Both the position numbers and the translations under genes were made by a program. The notes beneath the pieces were generated by a model. It saw only the letters and a list, made by a program, of their open reading frames with translations, had not been told where the DNA came from and made no database searches. Positions 45,192 through 58,436 of a DNA stretch of 64,000 bases are shown one piece after another. The DNA is from Whalleya microplaca. Its lineage: Eukaryota; Ascomycota; Sordariomycetes; Xylariales; Xylariaceae. Position 1 is the first letter of the stretch; each line of letters starts with the position of its first letter. The stretch spans positions 62,001 through 126,000 of the forward strand of contig MU385736.1 of NCBI GenBank assembly GCA_022497155.1, given 5' to 3'.

Positions 45192-47056
45192 TTATCTATA
45201 AGTCTTATTCGCTTTCTCTAAACATTTGCTCCATTCGATAACGCGCGGATGAGCCATAACCTTACGCGCATCAAAGCCGAGCACTTGAAGTCCTTCTATG
45301 GTGGCGGCACGAGAGAGCGCAACATAACTTTGACCTGTAAATAAAAATAAGTAGTTAGTTATTATTTTCTCAAGTAAGCTATTTGGCGTCTGTTTCACCT
45401 CTCTCAAAGACTTTATTCAAGTCAATCCGGACCCGTGGGATGGTCTGCCCCTGTGCCTTGTGGATTGATATGGCCCACGCTAGAATAAGCGGAATCTACA
45501 GGGGTTGGTGTTAGTGATACTAGCGTAAAGATGGCCTAAATCTGGCTCACTCACCTGCACGCGCCTTGCAAGCAGCTTGCCATCGGCGTCCTCTGCACGA
45601 AACTCATCGCGAGATACCAACATAGTCTCCTTGCCTCGTAGAGTCCTGAACTCGACAAGGGGCAACATCTCATTATCCTTGTTCCTACCGTCCGGCGAGG
45701 GCTCGAATCCGAGAACGCGACCGACGCTCCCGTTGACAAGGGTTTCACTCATATTTTTGACGAGCATGACCTGGGCGTCGCATTTGAGCTCGAGGGTCTT
45801 CACGGCGACCATGTTGTCAAGCAGTTTCCGCCGTTTATCGGGAGCCGCGCTGCCGGAGTCCCTTGCTTCGAACTTGTAGATGGGCCCGGTCAGTGCAGCC
45901 AGGCGAGACCCGTTCGCACGCTCGACATCGACGCGTAGAGGGAACAAATCCGTGGGGAGCAAGCCGTCCTGCTTTGGCAGCGGTCTAGACAACCGTAGTA
46001 GTATTTGCTTTGCAGCTGGCGAGATGTCACCTCGACGCATCTCGTTAAGCAAATTAACAAAACCTAGACACGCAAATGAGGCGCCATGAGTAACCGCAGA
46101 AGAGAGTAATGGCGAGCGTGTGGCACTTACGGGTATCCTTTTGACGGAAGACTTGTGTAAGTGTCACGGTATGTCTGATACAGGTTTTCCACGCATTACT
46201 TTGGAACGCGAAAAACGTATCCTTTCCCCCTGGTGTGACAGGAGGAAGCTGAAAAAAGTCACCCGTGACCACTATCTGGATGCCTCCAAATGGTAGGTTC
46301 GGCTTCTTTCGTAGTGCCATGGCAAGTGCAGCGAGTGTATCGAACAGCTGACCATCAACCATCGACACTAGATACAGCATTAGATAAACGCCACTATCGT
46401 CCAGAGGCGACGCGATGATGATAGCTTACCTTCGTCAATAATAAGCACCTTAACCGTCTTCCATCGCCAATGAGCGGGCTTGCACGTCTGGACATAACTC
46501 ATAAGCTTGCCGAGGTCAAATATGCCTGGGGTGACAGCACCCCATGCGTGAATGGTCGTCCCTACATTCCATGGTTAAAACCAATACCATTCATAGATAG
46601 ACAATGCGCACCTCCAATATTCTGCGCGGCCATGCCAGTGCTCGCACAAATAGCAAGAGACGTGGAGTTCTTGGCGTACTTCTTTTTAAGGGCAGCTATA
46701 ATGGCCCGAAGCAACAATGATTTGCCGGTGCCTGGATGAAGATCAATGTAAGACACAAGATGCTGGCAAATCTGGCATGGATTACACGAACCTGCGGATC
46801 CGGTAAAGAATATGCTTCTCCCCTCATCCACGACCATTCGCAACACCCTTTCTTGCTCATCACTGAGCGCGAAACCCTCCACTACCGTTTTCTCCTTCTC
46901 AACATCGCGGCTGGGTTGTGTTGACCGAGGATGAAAGAATGCATCTAGTGTTCTGCACGGCTGTTTCGCCGCTTTTGGCCTGGACGTATCGAGGGTGTTC
47001 GTGGCCTTGCGCTTCTTGGTCGAGGTACTTATTGTAGAGGTTCCGGTCTCGGTCAT
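45192..47056 (-). CDS. Pif1-family DNA helicase
   Basis: The model has seven exons: 47056-46792, 46731-46612, 46561-46430, 46367-46131, 46063-45555, 45495-45399 and 45334-45192, giving 500 residues. Superfamily 1B helicase motifs appear in order: Walker A GSAGTGKS, motif Ia [20 protein letters not shown], Walker B VLIIDEVSM, motif [15 protein letters not shown], then QVFRQKD, LVKNM and [14 protein letters not shown], and motif [10 protein letters not shown]. Pif1 enzymes unwind 5'-to-3' and act at telomeres, mitochondrial DNA and G-quadruplexes. The N-terminal 90 residues are short and basic, so it is smaller than canonical Pif1 of about 800 residues. It is not fused to Rep/HUH sequences, so nothing marks it as a Helitron part. 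Three introns fall inside motifs, which masks the gene in raw frames. Confidence 0.92.
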
Positions 47057-49413
47057 GTTAACTATTTAAGATTCTACAGCTCAAAAGTATGTACTCTGCT
47101 ATGAGATCGCGACGTAAATGGAGACAACGCGTTCTACTGTTAGTGGGTTCAATTAAATAACAAAAGTTCCCCACTCTGCACGGCGACGCGCTTATTAGCT
47201 TACTGAGAATTGCCATATTAAGTGTTATTATTAACTTAATTCACTGTATCAGAATACCACGAGAATATCAAATATGTCATTCAAAGCTATGGTTCTTTCG
47301 ATTTACCTACTTGCTGAAAGCTGCAGGTTCATCAATATACCGGTTGGTGCAGCAGTTGGTGCAGCTGTACAGTCCATATCGCGGCCGCCATTATTACTTA
47401 TTACAAGCCCTGTTCTCCAAAACCCATTCGCCGTTTCAGTTACATAAGATGGCCAAATACTATTTCACTTTCATTTCCATAGGCATATCAATCTCTTGTC
47501 CGGCAGCGACTTTACTTCGTATTGTGCGGTAAAGAGATCGCCACGCACAGGTTCATCATAGACTCAATAGCACACGATGCACACTATGCAAATTACTGTC
47601 ATGTGATACAATATAATGGATTATCGTCTTCCGTCCAGAGAGCTTGCCAACCCGAGAGGACCGTCCTCTTCACTTGTATGAGGAAGGATGTGACTCTGTC
47701 TGATGACGACTCTATGGCCAAGTAATTCAATACTTCGTTGAGCATCACCTTTTGCTTCGCGCGCCTCATTCATGAAATGGTGAGCAACTGAAGATTGACG
47801 TCGACGATAATATCAGAAGAGTTGTCTAGAACGGACTGAAGAAGAACCAAGTAATCAACGTACTAAGTAAACGGGCTGCAACGAAGTGCAAGGTATTAGA
47901 AATACAATTTTGATTAGCTCGTCAACATCACGTTGCTATTCTAAGCCATTGTTTAAAGAGGGAAGGCAGAGTTCGATGAATCAATATCCCGTTGTTCGGC
48001 AACTTTATTATCTCTAGTGTTGACCTCTATTAATAATTTTAGTACCCTATATGCACAATTCTGATCTTCCGCACTCGCTAACACGTATATGCTACTGAGC
48101 CTCGATGATTATAGGTACATATTGCCTGTCCAGCAATAGTCTAGCGATAGAGGAGAACATGGATAACGTACATGTATTAACAGTTACTCTTAGGTATAGT
48201 TGATGTTAAGTTAAAGTGCTGACAATTAGGCTACCAAGGGACATAAATGTTGGATAGGGTGACTAGAATACCCCACACGCCAGTTGAAATTAGAGGCAAT
48301 GTTCTATTTATCTAGATGTTACTTTGGCATTACTAAAACTATGTAATAGAATGTAATCAATACTCCTAATCTCAGATACATGTCTCATCAATGTTTTCTG
48401 TGGCATGTCCGTGCGGGATAAGACTCGAGCGATTTCCGACACTATTTCGGAGAAGTCAAAAAATGGGTCTGTCAACTTCATGTATTTCATTGTCCTGCCA
48501 ACCTCTTGATCCTCTTACAAGCCAAACACGGCTATCCTTATACTGTTAGGTCTTAAGATTATAGAGGCTACTAATGCAGATATCAGGCTAACGCCTTACA
48601 CTAGTAGTTATTTTACCTAGGGCGTCGCGCTGACTGACTCTAAGGATAACACTTCCGTATTAATGAATGATATGAGATTCATAACTTCAATTTTCTTCAA
48701 TATTAAGGTTTACAAATCGGACACCAACTATATGGCAATGGAGCGAGGCTACTGCATTGCTTAAAACCTCCCTACAAACCTGTTAACAGGCTCTTGGAGT
48801 GTGCCGTTATTCCTTGTTTTACTTGTACGTATTTAGTGGGTAGTAGAAGTGAAAGACCCCGAAATACTAATTGTTATCAAAGTACTAACGTCTACTTGAT
48901 GATTATCAATCATCGGATGATGGGATGACTCCTATCGAGGATAAAAGTTCCCATTTTCAGCCGCAGTGGGTTAGGTTGTTGTCTACCTATATTTGAATGG
49001 CGGTAGATATGGCCTATCGCCGATGCTAGTACATGTATCGCCGGCTCTTTCACAAAATCCACCAAATGCAGGGAAATGGTGGGTGACGGAATGCTTACGT
49101 CAAAGCGGGGTTTCGGTTGATTCAAATATGAATTTCGGCCGTAGGGTTGAGACTATTCATGTGAACTGCCCATAACAGCCGATTCTCTGCATCCACTCGA
49201 GGGGTATAAATTCACGTAGTCCCAGCACATCACCACACCAGACGTAGCGAACTCAAGTCTTCTTTCATTAACGTGGATTACTAAGTATCATCGAAATCCA
49301 TCGGCTCATTGCGATCTCTATTTGTGCATCACTTTCCTATCTGCTTTAGCCAATATTAGGGATATCATTTCTAGACAAGTACCACCGGTAGCACCATACC
49401 AGACCACACTAAA
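47057..49413. other. Long intergenic, no supported gene
   Basis: About 2.3 kb with short frames only. A small direct repeat TTGGTGCAGCAG/TTGGTGCAGCTG lies near 47343. The right end is the promoter of the EthD gene. Confidence 0.5.
49205..49210 (+). promoter_or_regulatory. Possible TATA box for the EthD gene
   Basis: TATAAA within GGGGTATAAATTC, 204-209 bp before the ATG. The assignment rests on motif and position only. Confidence 0.35.
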
Positions 49414-49728
49414 ATGGCACCAGCCACCGTATCTGTTATTTACCCGCCGGGCACCAAATTCGACATGGACTACTACCTGAAGAAGCATATGCCTCTAGTT
49501 CAAGCCAGCTGGGCATCATACGGCCTAAAGAGTTGGAAGGTTGCCCAGTACACAAATGAAGACGCCATCGTGAGTGTCCAAGCATGGCTGGAGTGGGAGG
49601 AGAGTGACCAGTTTGCCAAGGCTGTGGACACCCCTGTGGGAAAGGCAATCTTCGAAGATGTGCCCAACTTCTCAGACAAAAGCCCATCGACGCTGATTGG
49701 AGCGGTGACGGGAGGGCAAAGCTGGTAG
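49414..49728 (+). CDS. EthD-family small protein
   Basis: A single exon of 104 residues, the full length of a one-domain EthD protein. The pattern VSVIYPPGTKFDMDYYLKKHMPLV with the conserved HMPLV, then QAWLEWEESDQFAKAV and the ending IGAVTGGQSW, matches the dimeric alpha/beta-barrel fold. Members assist ring-modifying steps; some fungal ones act as decarboxylases or dehydratases in polyketide pathways, others are of unknown use. The start has A at -3 (AAAATGG). No partner gene adjoins it closely, so a link to the polyketide synthase 16 kb away is only possible. Confidence 0.9.
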   Translation: MAPATVSVIYPPGTKFDMDYYLKKHMPLVQASWASYGLKSWKVAQYTNEDAIVSVQAWLEWEESDQFAKAVDTPVGKAIFEDVPNFSDKSPSTLIGAVTGGQSW

Positions 49729-50062
49729 AAGTTTAAGGGAACTTACAATGGAACATGGGCTTCAACCATCGTTCGATTGTCGACAACCATTATGTACATG
49801 TCTGCCAACTTTCGTATCACGAGCAGAGCAGGCATAGAGAGTGGAACTTTAGCTTATCAGCAGTCCGGGGCCCTCCGAATTCCCTTATAATTCCTTCACC
49901 GCTCACGTCATATACTCTTGCAGTATTGCAGTGTGGCTTTGCGGCTTGCATGATAATTGAGACAATGTGTCGAGACTTTGTTACTAAGATGCATGGACAG
50001 CTTTTGCGCCGTATCATACAAAATTGACCGTGATTATATAGCACTACAAGCGATCATGTTTG
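49729..50062. other. Intergenic
   Basis: 3' region of the EthD gene; nothing recognised. Confidence 0.4.
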
Positions 50063-50245
50063 TGTCAATATGGGACAAAGTAATGAGGAGTATAGCGACT
50101 TGATTAGTGCAAGATGAAGCTATATGAAGGTGGCAGAGCCCCTTATATATATATGGTTAAGGTAGCGGCCATACGTAGGCCCGCACGCCCAGTCCTACGG
50201 GGCGTATCTTAACAGCTTGCTGCTGCAAAACGATAATATTAGATC
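50063..50245. repeat. Dispersed repeat copy B (solo-LTR-like)
   Basis: Begins TGTCAATATGGGACAAAG and aligns with copy A at 27101-27260. Indels and transitions separate the copies. Boundaries are approximate. Confidence 0.6.
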
Positions 50246-52040
50246 GGTAGTTCGACCTCATGGATAGTGGAATTTAACATAAGATAGGCCTTGCAACATC
50301 ACCTAGTTTCTTGCTGCAACTTTTACATTCAACCATCATCATTGCATTCATGCAACTACATGAAACAGGAACAGAGAATGTATCAGTCTGACGCAAGCTG
50401 GAGGAACTCATCTCAGATATATTTGGCCTAATTGTATGCTATCCTTATTATCATTCTTTCATCGGTCACAATCCGCTATGTATAGCTGAAATAATAGAAC
50501 GTCAGGGTCGAGGTTATTATTGTGACCACTACCTATGACTTCAACATTATATCTTACCTAGCTAATATGAAGTCCAGCAAATATCAAGTTGAATATAGAG
50601 TTATCCATGCCTTCAAGTTACCGTATCCAGCTGCAAAGTTCTCAGAGGATGTTAAGAGGGCTCTAACCTTGAAATTTTAGAAAGTGATAATTTGAAAGGG
50701 GGTTTTAAAGTACCTATGAAAGCATACTTAAGTACTTATCTAAGTGGTTCTACTTGCTTCCTCTTGTACACTTAATAAATATTATCTTACAGCATGTCAT
50801 TCTGCGTCATATCATCTCTCATCAGCTAGGGTTTGTCACACGGTGATTGGAGACAAGACCTGTTGGAAGCTAATACGAGATACAGGAATGCCACAGAAAT
50901 ACATATATTAGGTGCTGTTAGATATTATTCGATACTATTAGAATATATGACTACCTAACGAAAGGTATAGCAACCTAACGACGGCTACGTCGGCAACAGA
51001 TAAGATATGTATCAGGAATACGTACTATTACAGAAGGTCTTTATAAGGACCTATCGCCACCCGTTAGATTTAGAACAGCAAGCACCCTATAGGGCCTAAA
51101 GAAATTGTCAGTTATTAATCTATTCCAAGCCCTACACAAGCCCTTATTACAGGCTTATATCTTCTGGAGGATAACTAAATTCATAGGTTAAAAACAGAAC
51201 TGATCATTTGAATCACAATAAGTTGCTGGTACACTCATTCATCGATCTACAATATAATTTCAGGTAACGTATCTAATAAAAATATCGTTCTAATTTAGCA
51301 AGATATCCATAACTTTGAATACTGACACTATTGAGCTAACTTCTAAAACTCTTTATCTGTTCTCATGGAGCGCACTAGATAAAAGGGGTATATCGGGAAC
51401 ACGGCATAAGACCTAGTGAATGAAACTTTGCAACTATGAAGTCGCTAAGAACGAATTAATGCTCGAAATGAAGGTATACTAGGCGATTTCATGCTGATGT
51501 CGTGACCGACTCGGATAATATCGAAGCAGTTTAGTGCTTGCGCCAAGCATTCAACCCCGGTTCACGATACCATAGGACCCTAAAATACGAAGTTGTGATC
51601 CCGACAACCCCACAACATCTACTACTGTATGTGAGCGAAAACTGATCGGAGCGCCCCGACTTCCTCGCCCTCTATTCCGCTTTCTGGCAGAAAGGCCTAT
51701 ATGGTTACACTCCGGGAGCCTACAGGCTTGAAAGTAGCCTATGTCTTGTGGCATGCGTGATGCTCGTAACTGCGGGTTCCGGGGTGCATTGGTTCCTGAA
51801 TCACAATTCCTTTCCGCCTCTACTTCAGGGTAGGTATCCATAGTACCAGAAGCTTAATCCTCGTACCTCTCAAACACCTTCTTAATTGAGCCACAAGGCC
51901 GACTCGTGTTGTGAATAGTACGATCTTGAAATAGTATTTAAAGATGCTAGTATTTGCACTCTTTGCAATGCGGTCTTGGTCTCGATAGAAGCTTTTTGCG
52001 CTTCCTGTCACTCGTTCTTCGTCAGGTAAAAGGGCAAGAG
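50246..52040. other. Intergenic, possible LTR remnant around 50860-51190
   Basis: The stretch from TTGGAAGCTAATACGAGATACAGG onward has the look of a copia-type LTR, but no second copy occurs in the window. A 96-codon minus frame at 51551-51841 lacks motifs. The right end is the subtilase promoter. Confidence 0.3.
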
Positions 52041-54860
52041 ATGAAATCTCAAGGCGTACTTCTCCCCTTGTTGGGAGCTTCGCTCATCAATCTTGCTGCT
52101 GCTGCTCCCGATTTGAATATCACCGCTGGTGCTGCACCGACAGTTCCTGGTGCTTATATCGTCGAGCTTGAAAATGACCAAGTTTGTCTCCTTTCCTCCT
52201 ATGAAATGCGCGTTCTAACAGCAATGTAGGATGCCAACTCCTTTTATAAAGACCTGCATGCGCAGGACATGCCTGCATCGCCTCGCCTTAACCTCTCGTA
52301 TTCGCTCTTCAAGGGCTACTCATTTCAGCTGAAGAACACCTCTGATGCAAATGTGACAGCGCAGAGAATATCAGAGATGCCAAATGTCAAGAAGGTTTGG
52401 CCGGTTAAAGTCCGTGAAATTCCTAAGGATGAAGTTGTCTGGGTCGGTAATTCAAAGACTGCCAGCTCGTCCTTGAAAAAGCGACAGGAGTCTGAAAATG
52501 ACACTTACTCGCCTCACGTCATGACGCAGGTTGATAAGCTCCGAGCAAAAGGATTTACCGGCAAGGGCATCAAGATTGGCATTGTTGATACTGGAGTGGA
52601 CTATAAACATCCGGCCTTAGGCAATGGTTGCTTTGGGTCAGGATGTCTAGTTTCTTACGGAACTGATCTTGTCGGCGACGCGTATACTGGGCAAAACGAT
52701 CCTGTACCAGATTCGGATCCTTATGACAACTGCGCTGGACATGGTACTCACGTTGCTGGCATAATTGTAACTCACATGTCGCCTTCATAAAACTTCTATG
52801 TGCTGACTTTTTACCTAGGCGGCTCAGCCAAATGAGCTGGGCTTTACTGGTGCTGCACCCGATGTCACTCTTGGAATGTACAGAGTCTTCGGGTGCGACG
52901 GCGGCTCAGGGGATGATGTATTGATTGCCGCATTCAACCAGGCATTTGAAGATGGTAGTGATATCATCACAGCCTCTATTGGCAGCCCCACTGGATGGTC
53001 CGAGGATCCATGGGCCGTAACTGTTCAACGCATTGTCGAAGCTGGCGTCCCTTGCACAATCTCTGCAGGAAACGAAGGATCTGCTGGTCTCTTCTACGCT
53101 AGTTCGGCAGCAGATGGGAAGAAAGTGACAGCAGTAGCCTCAGTTCAAAACACCCAGTCTCCAGTTATCCTACTTGGAGCAAAATTCAGCGTGAATAACG
53201 GCTCTAGAGAAGTGTTTGGTTGGGAAGCTGGCACTCCAGCTTACGGCAACGTGTCGCTGCCCCTGTGGGCCGTGAGCAACAATACGGCAGTAGAGGATGA
53301 TGCCTGCAATCCTCTTCCAGACGGTACGCCAGACCTTTCCGGTTATGTCGTTTTGGTCCGCCAGGGTACATGTATAAATGGCCGAAAGGCAGAAAATGTT
53401 GTTGCCAAAGGCGCAAAGTACATTATGCTTTACAATAGTGTTGCTGGGTAAGTTCGAGAAACCTCTACAAATACTGTCCCTTAGCTAACTTATGTAGCGG
53501 TCCAACACAGGTCTACATTCCAGAGGTCAAAGAAATTCTAGGAGCTGGCATGGTCACAGCCGACCAAGGTGCAGAATGGGTCAAGCTACTGAATGAGGGG
53601 AAACAGGTCATTGTACAGCTCACAGATCCTGATCACTCAACTGATATAGTGGAGTCTGAGTTGGACACCAAGACTGGCGGCCTTCCGAATGATTTCACCA
53701 CCTGGGGTCCTACGTGGGAGGTAGAAGTTAAGCCACAAGTGGGAGCACCCGGTGGAAACATTTTATCTACTTGGCCACTTGCGCTTGGTGGATATTCAGT
53801 CCTTTCCGGAACTTCAATGGCATGCCCCCTTACCGCTGCAGTATACGCCCTCGTCTCTCAAGTTCGAGGTACAAGAGACCCCTCCATCCTCGAGAGGCTT
53901 CTGTCATCAACCGCGAACCCCAATATTTGGGCCGAAGGCACGGGGGATCACCTAGCACCAGTCCCTCAACAGGGTGCTGGCCTCATCCAAGCGTATGATG
54001 CTGCATACGCAACAACGATACTAAGCGTTGCGAGCATCTCTTTCAACGACACCGTCAATTTCATACCCAGTGCCAACTTCACCATTGAAAACCTGGGATC
54101 AGATGAGGTCACGTATGAGCTTGGCCACGTCGAAGCAGTTACTATGTATACGTTCAACAAAGGAAAACTCTACCCTGCCTATTACCCAAACCCCACCGCC
54201 GACGCGTACGCTACACTTGGATTTTCCACATCCAAGGTGACTATTCCAGCTGGCCAGTCAGCGGAAATCACTGTTAGCCCAACGCCACCATCGGGGTTGG
54301 ACGAAACACTACTGCCGGTATACAGTGGCTACGTCACTATCAATGGTACCAACGGAGACTCCCTCTCGATCCCATATCTCGGCGTCGTGGGGAGCATGTC
54401 AAACCACACGGTATTGGATCCCGACTATGTCTATCTCAGCAACTACACAGACTACAACCTAGGCCACGTTCCGGGTAACAGCAGCTTCTCGGTGCCTTAT
54501 CCGACTGATCCCAAGGGGGAGCCGATAACCGGTGTCGGCTACCCGGCTGCGATAATTCAGCTCAATGTTGGCACGGCTAAGCTTCGATGCGACGTCGTCC
54601 CCGTCGGGATTCCGGGCAACCTCACCACGATAGATGTTTTTGGGGTGAAAACCGTAGGCAGTGTTTTTGGGTATCCAGTCGAATACTCGCAAAGGAGATA
54701 TTACATCTCTGCGTTTACGGGACTGCTTGCAGATGGCACTGTGGTTCCGGAGGGGAAATATTCGTTTTTGGTGAGGGGTCTGAAGATCTTTGGTGATCCA
54801 ACCAAAGAAGAAGATTATCAGACCTTGGGAACGGTGCCATTTCAGATCCTCTATACCTGA
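52041..54860 (+). CDS. Secreted subtilisin-like serine protease (S8, minor extracellular protease type)
   Basis: The model has four exons (52041-52181, 52230-52766, 52819-53447, 53498-54860) and 889 residues. A signal peptide covers about 1-20 (GVLLPLLGASLINLAAA). An inhibitor-type propeptide follows (AYIVELEND to VKKVWPVKVREI). The triad is Asp167 in GIVDTGVDY, His218 in GHGTHVAGI and Ser542 in GTSMACPL, with the oxyanion region TISAGNEG. A protease-associated insert lies between His and Ser (GYVVLVRQGTCINGRKAENVVAKGA). The 340-residue C-terminal part is beta-rich with many NxS/T sites, the Fn3-like domain of large fungal subtilases. It would degrade external protein for nutrition. The ATG 52041 is chosen because it starts the signal peptide. 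Confidence 0.93.
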
Positions 54861-57206
54861 GCCTACTCGGTACCCTAGTTTTTCGTTTCTGTCATCCTAT
54901 GAACGAAGCAATGACTAACGCCAGCTTGCCTCGAGTGGAGGTGATTTATGATGATATGTCGTATTTACGTGGAAGGGATGTAATTACACTTCATTGTCTA
55001 TTATATCTAGAAGTTTCTAGTCAAATCTCGGGGACCACGTACTCTATAGATACTCTATATAACCTGAATTCCCAATCAGTCATGATCTGTAAAACTGCAA
55101 TACCTATAACGCCCTTAAATACTCATCTGGCTGATGGATATAATAGGTCATTGACCTTCAAGTTCAGATCAAGGGAAAGTAGACTGACAGGTTAGATTTA
55201 CTATTCCAATGTATATTCGCTGTCGCCTTCTGGGACAGGCAGACCGTTACCCCAGGCGATTACTCCGATCTACCTATACAGCGCTATACGTGTCTTCATA
55301 CCGAAGGCCTATTAGTGTCCACGCATATATTTGCACGATTGCTATCTACTTCTTCCCATCTTTGACCATCACCATTGTGTTCCGAGGATCTCCATTCCGG
55401 TCATTGCGTAAATCGTATTGTCCCACCTCAGAGACAGCCCTAAACACTTCCACGCACTATGGTGTGAGTATTGTAATGGATTCTAGCGGCAGTAGAACGG
55501 TCGGACTCTAAGATAAGGCTCTTGCTATGGATACCTCGCTATCTAAGATCCAACCGACTTTCCTTATTCATCAATCTTTCTCTTATCATCTCTTTTGTTG
55601 TCTGGAACTTTGCTGCAATTGGCTTCTTCAAATCATCTGAGCCCCTGTCAGTAGGGGGCGCCGTCACCACTACCACCCCAAAGCTCGAGTTGAATACAAC
55701 GAATTTACCGACGCTCCGAAGTCAAATTGCCATTGAAGCTGAGCCAACGAAGAGCCCATAGCTATGTTACGACATATTGGACCCGCATGTCGAATCGACG
55801 GAGACATAGACTACTGGAACTTGCCATCCTTTTCGCCGGAGCAAGCTGCAGGCTGACTCGATGATTTAGAGTCGGATAGTTCCGAGATTAGTCGTCTAAG
55901 TGCCCCATTGGTGGTTCTTATCGAGTCCGAAAAACCATCCCGTCTCGGATTCTACCCATGCGTGATATCGGCCGGCTTCGGCAAAGGCTTGGCAAAGATC
56001 TCAATGAGACTCTCTAATAGTTACTTCCCATCATATTGGGATCGGTCCGTATGAGCGCTATGGGAATAGTCTCTAATGAAGCTCCCCCGAATGAAAGATG
56101 AGAAAGAGAGCATGTGCTCCCCTATCATGCTCCTTCGTCGCGCCTAGCAGCCCCTAAATTCTAGCCTTATCGCGGTTCATACAACTCATCAAATGAGAGG
56201 AAGCCGTCAGCCTGGACAGATGTTGATCAAGACGTATTCCGAGAAAGTGGCCATGCTGATTTGTATGTGTTTGGAAGTGATGAGCAGTTTATGGTTGTAG
56301 TTGGGGTGGAAGTAGGATTGAGGGTTCCTCAGTTACAATGTCAGCATCAATGACCCATTGAGCCTCATGTCCATCTCAGTCGACATGGTTGATAGGACCT
56401 TAGAGTAAGTGCTGGAGATAACCCAAGAGGAACTGCCGAGTGTCAAGTATTTGTCAGTCGTAGTCAGGAAGGCATATTAAGTGACATCGCCTGTCAATAT
56501 TGTGTTAGACTTGGCGATCTACGGCTATCTCCGTCTCATAATGAGTATCCTGGTTATGAAAAGTGAGGCTCATCTATGAGTTGAAGATGGAAGAAATGGG
56601 GATACATTCTCACCGCCGAGTGTTAATATGCACAGAAGAGATAAAGGTAGATGTATTCGTGCTCATGACGGAACTTAAGCTCGGGACGGATTACCTAGTT
56701 AGACAGCTGGGATGAGTGATCAATGATCATCTGACTACACGGACAGATGGGTAATCGAGAATCCCTTCTACTGTTGGAATGCCCCCCTTAGACATTGAGA
56801 AATAGACCCGGGTACCCGGATATTAAAAAGACATAGAATTGGGCCTTGCCCACAATAGGATTCTGAGACATCTTATCGAGATGAGTTGGCTGCGGGTTTA
56901 TTGAGTAACTCGGTAAAAGAATTGGAATTCAAGCCATCTTCCGTTGTTTAGCCGGGATCCTCGGTATCGGAGGATTAGGTACGTGTGTACCCGTCAGCTT
57001 TGACGTTCCGAGAACAAACACCAAGAAAAGTCTAAGGATACTCAATTGTACGCGGCAAAAACCATCATGACCGATACATAAAACTCGCAGTTGGTCCCAG
57101 TCATGGCCCGCGTGCATTTCTCATTTTTAAACTTTTCGTGTAGTAATTTCCTGCCAGGAATATTTATATCATTCACTCGCTTCCATTCGTCGCCAAAGAA
57201 GAAAAA
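54861..57206. other. Long intergenic, no supported gene
   Basis: The best frame is 55522-55761, with one hydrophobic helix (LSLFINLSLIISFVVWNF) but no ATG in frame. It could be the relic of a small membrane protein. Otherwise nothing is recognised in 2.3 kb. Confidence 0.4.
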
Positions 57207-58288
57207 ATGGCGCTAATAACTCCGACATGCTTCAGGTCATGTGCTTTATTACTATATCGGGGCAGTCGATCAAATGCGACTTTTGCCGTTGCCCATAAAC
57301 GCTGGCCAGCACCATCACAGCCGCACCAACCCCAACTACGATGGAGCTCCTATTCAGCTCCCGGCGCCGCACTAGATCCTCCCCGGAAGAAGGTGACGTT
57401 GGGAAGCCTTCGGTCCATGCACAGAAAGGGTGAGCCCATTGCTATGATAACCGCCCACGATTTCCCAAGTGCGCGTGTCGCAGATGCCGCTGGGATGGAC
57501 ATAATTCTCGTCGGCGACAGCTTGGCCATGGTAGCAATGGGCATGGAAGACACCAGCGAGGTTCTAGTTGAAGATATGCTGCTGCATTGCCGATCGGTTG
57601 CACGTGCTACCAGGGCAGCCTTCATAGTAAGACTGCACCCTAGCTCCGTTGCGACAGAAGACTGACGATACTTAAGCTGGGAGACCTTCCCATGGGGTCA
57701 TATGAGATCTCGCCTGAGCAGGGCTTAGAGACGGCCATCAGGTTCATCAAACAAGGTCGCGTCCACGGCATCAAGCTAGAAGGCGGCAAGGAGATGGCGC
57801 CGACGGTCAAAAAGATAGTCCAGGCCGGTATACCCGTCGTAGCCCACATCGGTCTTACGCCTCAGCGCCAGAATGCTCTTGGTGGGTTCAGAGTTCAAGG
57901 AAAGACATCGAAGGGCGCGATGAAGGTTCTCGAAGATGCGTTAGCAGCCCAAGAGGCCGGGAGTTTCGCCATCTTGTTAGAAGCAGTGCCAGCAGACGTT
58001 GCTAGTATCATTACCAAAAAGCTTTCCATCCCAGTAATCGGGATTGGCGCTGGAAACGGCTGTTCAGGCCAAGTTCTCGTCCAGATCGACATGCTCGGAA
58101 ACTTCCCTCCTGGTCACTTCGTTCCAAAATTCGTGAAGCAGTACGGGAACGTGTGGGCGGAAAGCTTTCGGGCGATTGAGTCGTACCGAGAGGAGGTGAA
58201 GACACGGCAGTACCCAGCGCTCGAAAATACTTATCCCACTACCAAAGAAGAGGTCGAGGCATTTGCGAAAGAAGTCGAGAAGCTGTAA
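57207..58288 (+). CDS. panB: Ketopantoate hydroxymethyltransferase (pantothenate synthesis)
   Basis: There are two exons (57207-57626, 57677-58288) and 343 residues. The enzyme adds a hydroxymethyl group from methylene-tetrahydrofolate to ketoisovalerate, the first step to pantothenate. Family marks are MITAHDFPSARVADAAGMDIILVGDSLAMVAMG, the strand GDLPMGSYE after the intron, VHGIKLEGG, VVAHIGLTPQ, and IGIGAGNGCSGQVLVQIDMLG. The first 60 residues are basic and Ser/Arg-rich, which fits a mitochondrial targeting peptide. The 50-bp intron ends in TTAAG. The gene converges on ATG12, 148 bp away. Confidence 0.95.
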
Positions 58289-58436
58289 GATGGTGCCAAA
58301 AGAGAATCCAAGTCGCTCTTTTGAATAGCCCCATACCGCATCACGTGTAGCTGGCATAGGCGGCGGCGCAAGGTCAATGTATTATGCATTAGCATTCATA
58401 GGCGTATAGGGATACCATGGGATCGTGTTGTGCTGC

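Noticed and set aside
45192..47056. Helicase as part of a Helitron transposon
   Set aside because: No HUH/Rep domain, no CTRR hairpin end seen nearby, and the gene has six ordinary introns.
55522..55761. Frame with a membrane helix, possible small membrane or DUF3328-type N-terminus
   Set aside because: It opens with TTG, there is no ATG in frame back to a stop, and no downstream exon with the expected motifs was found.
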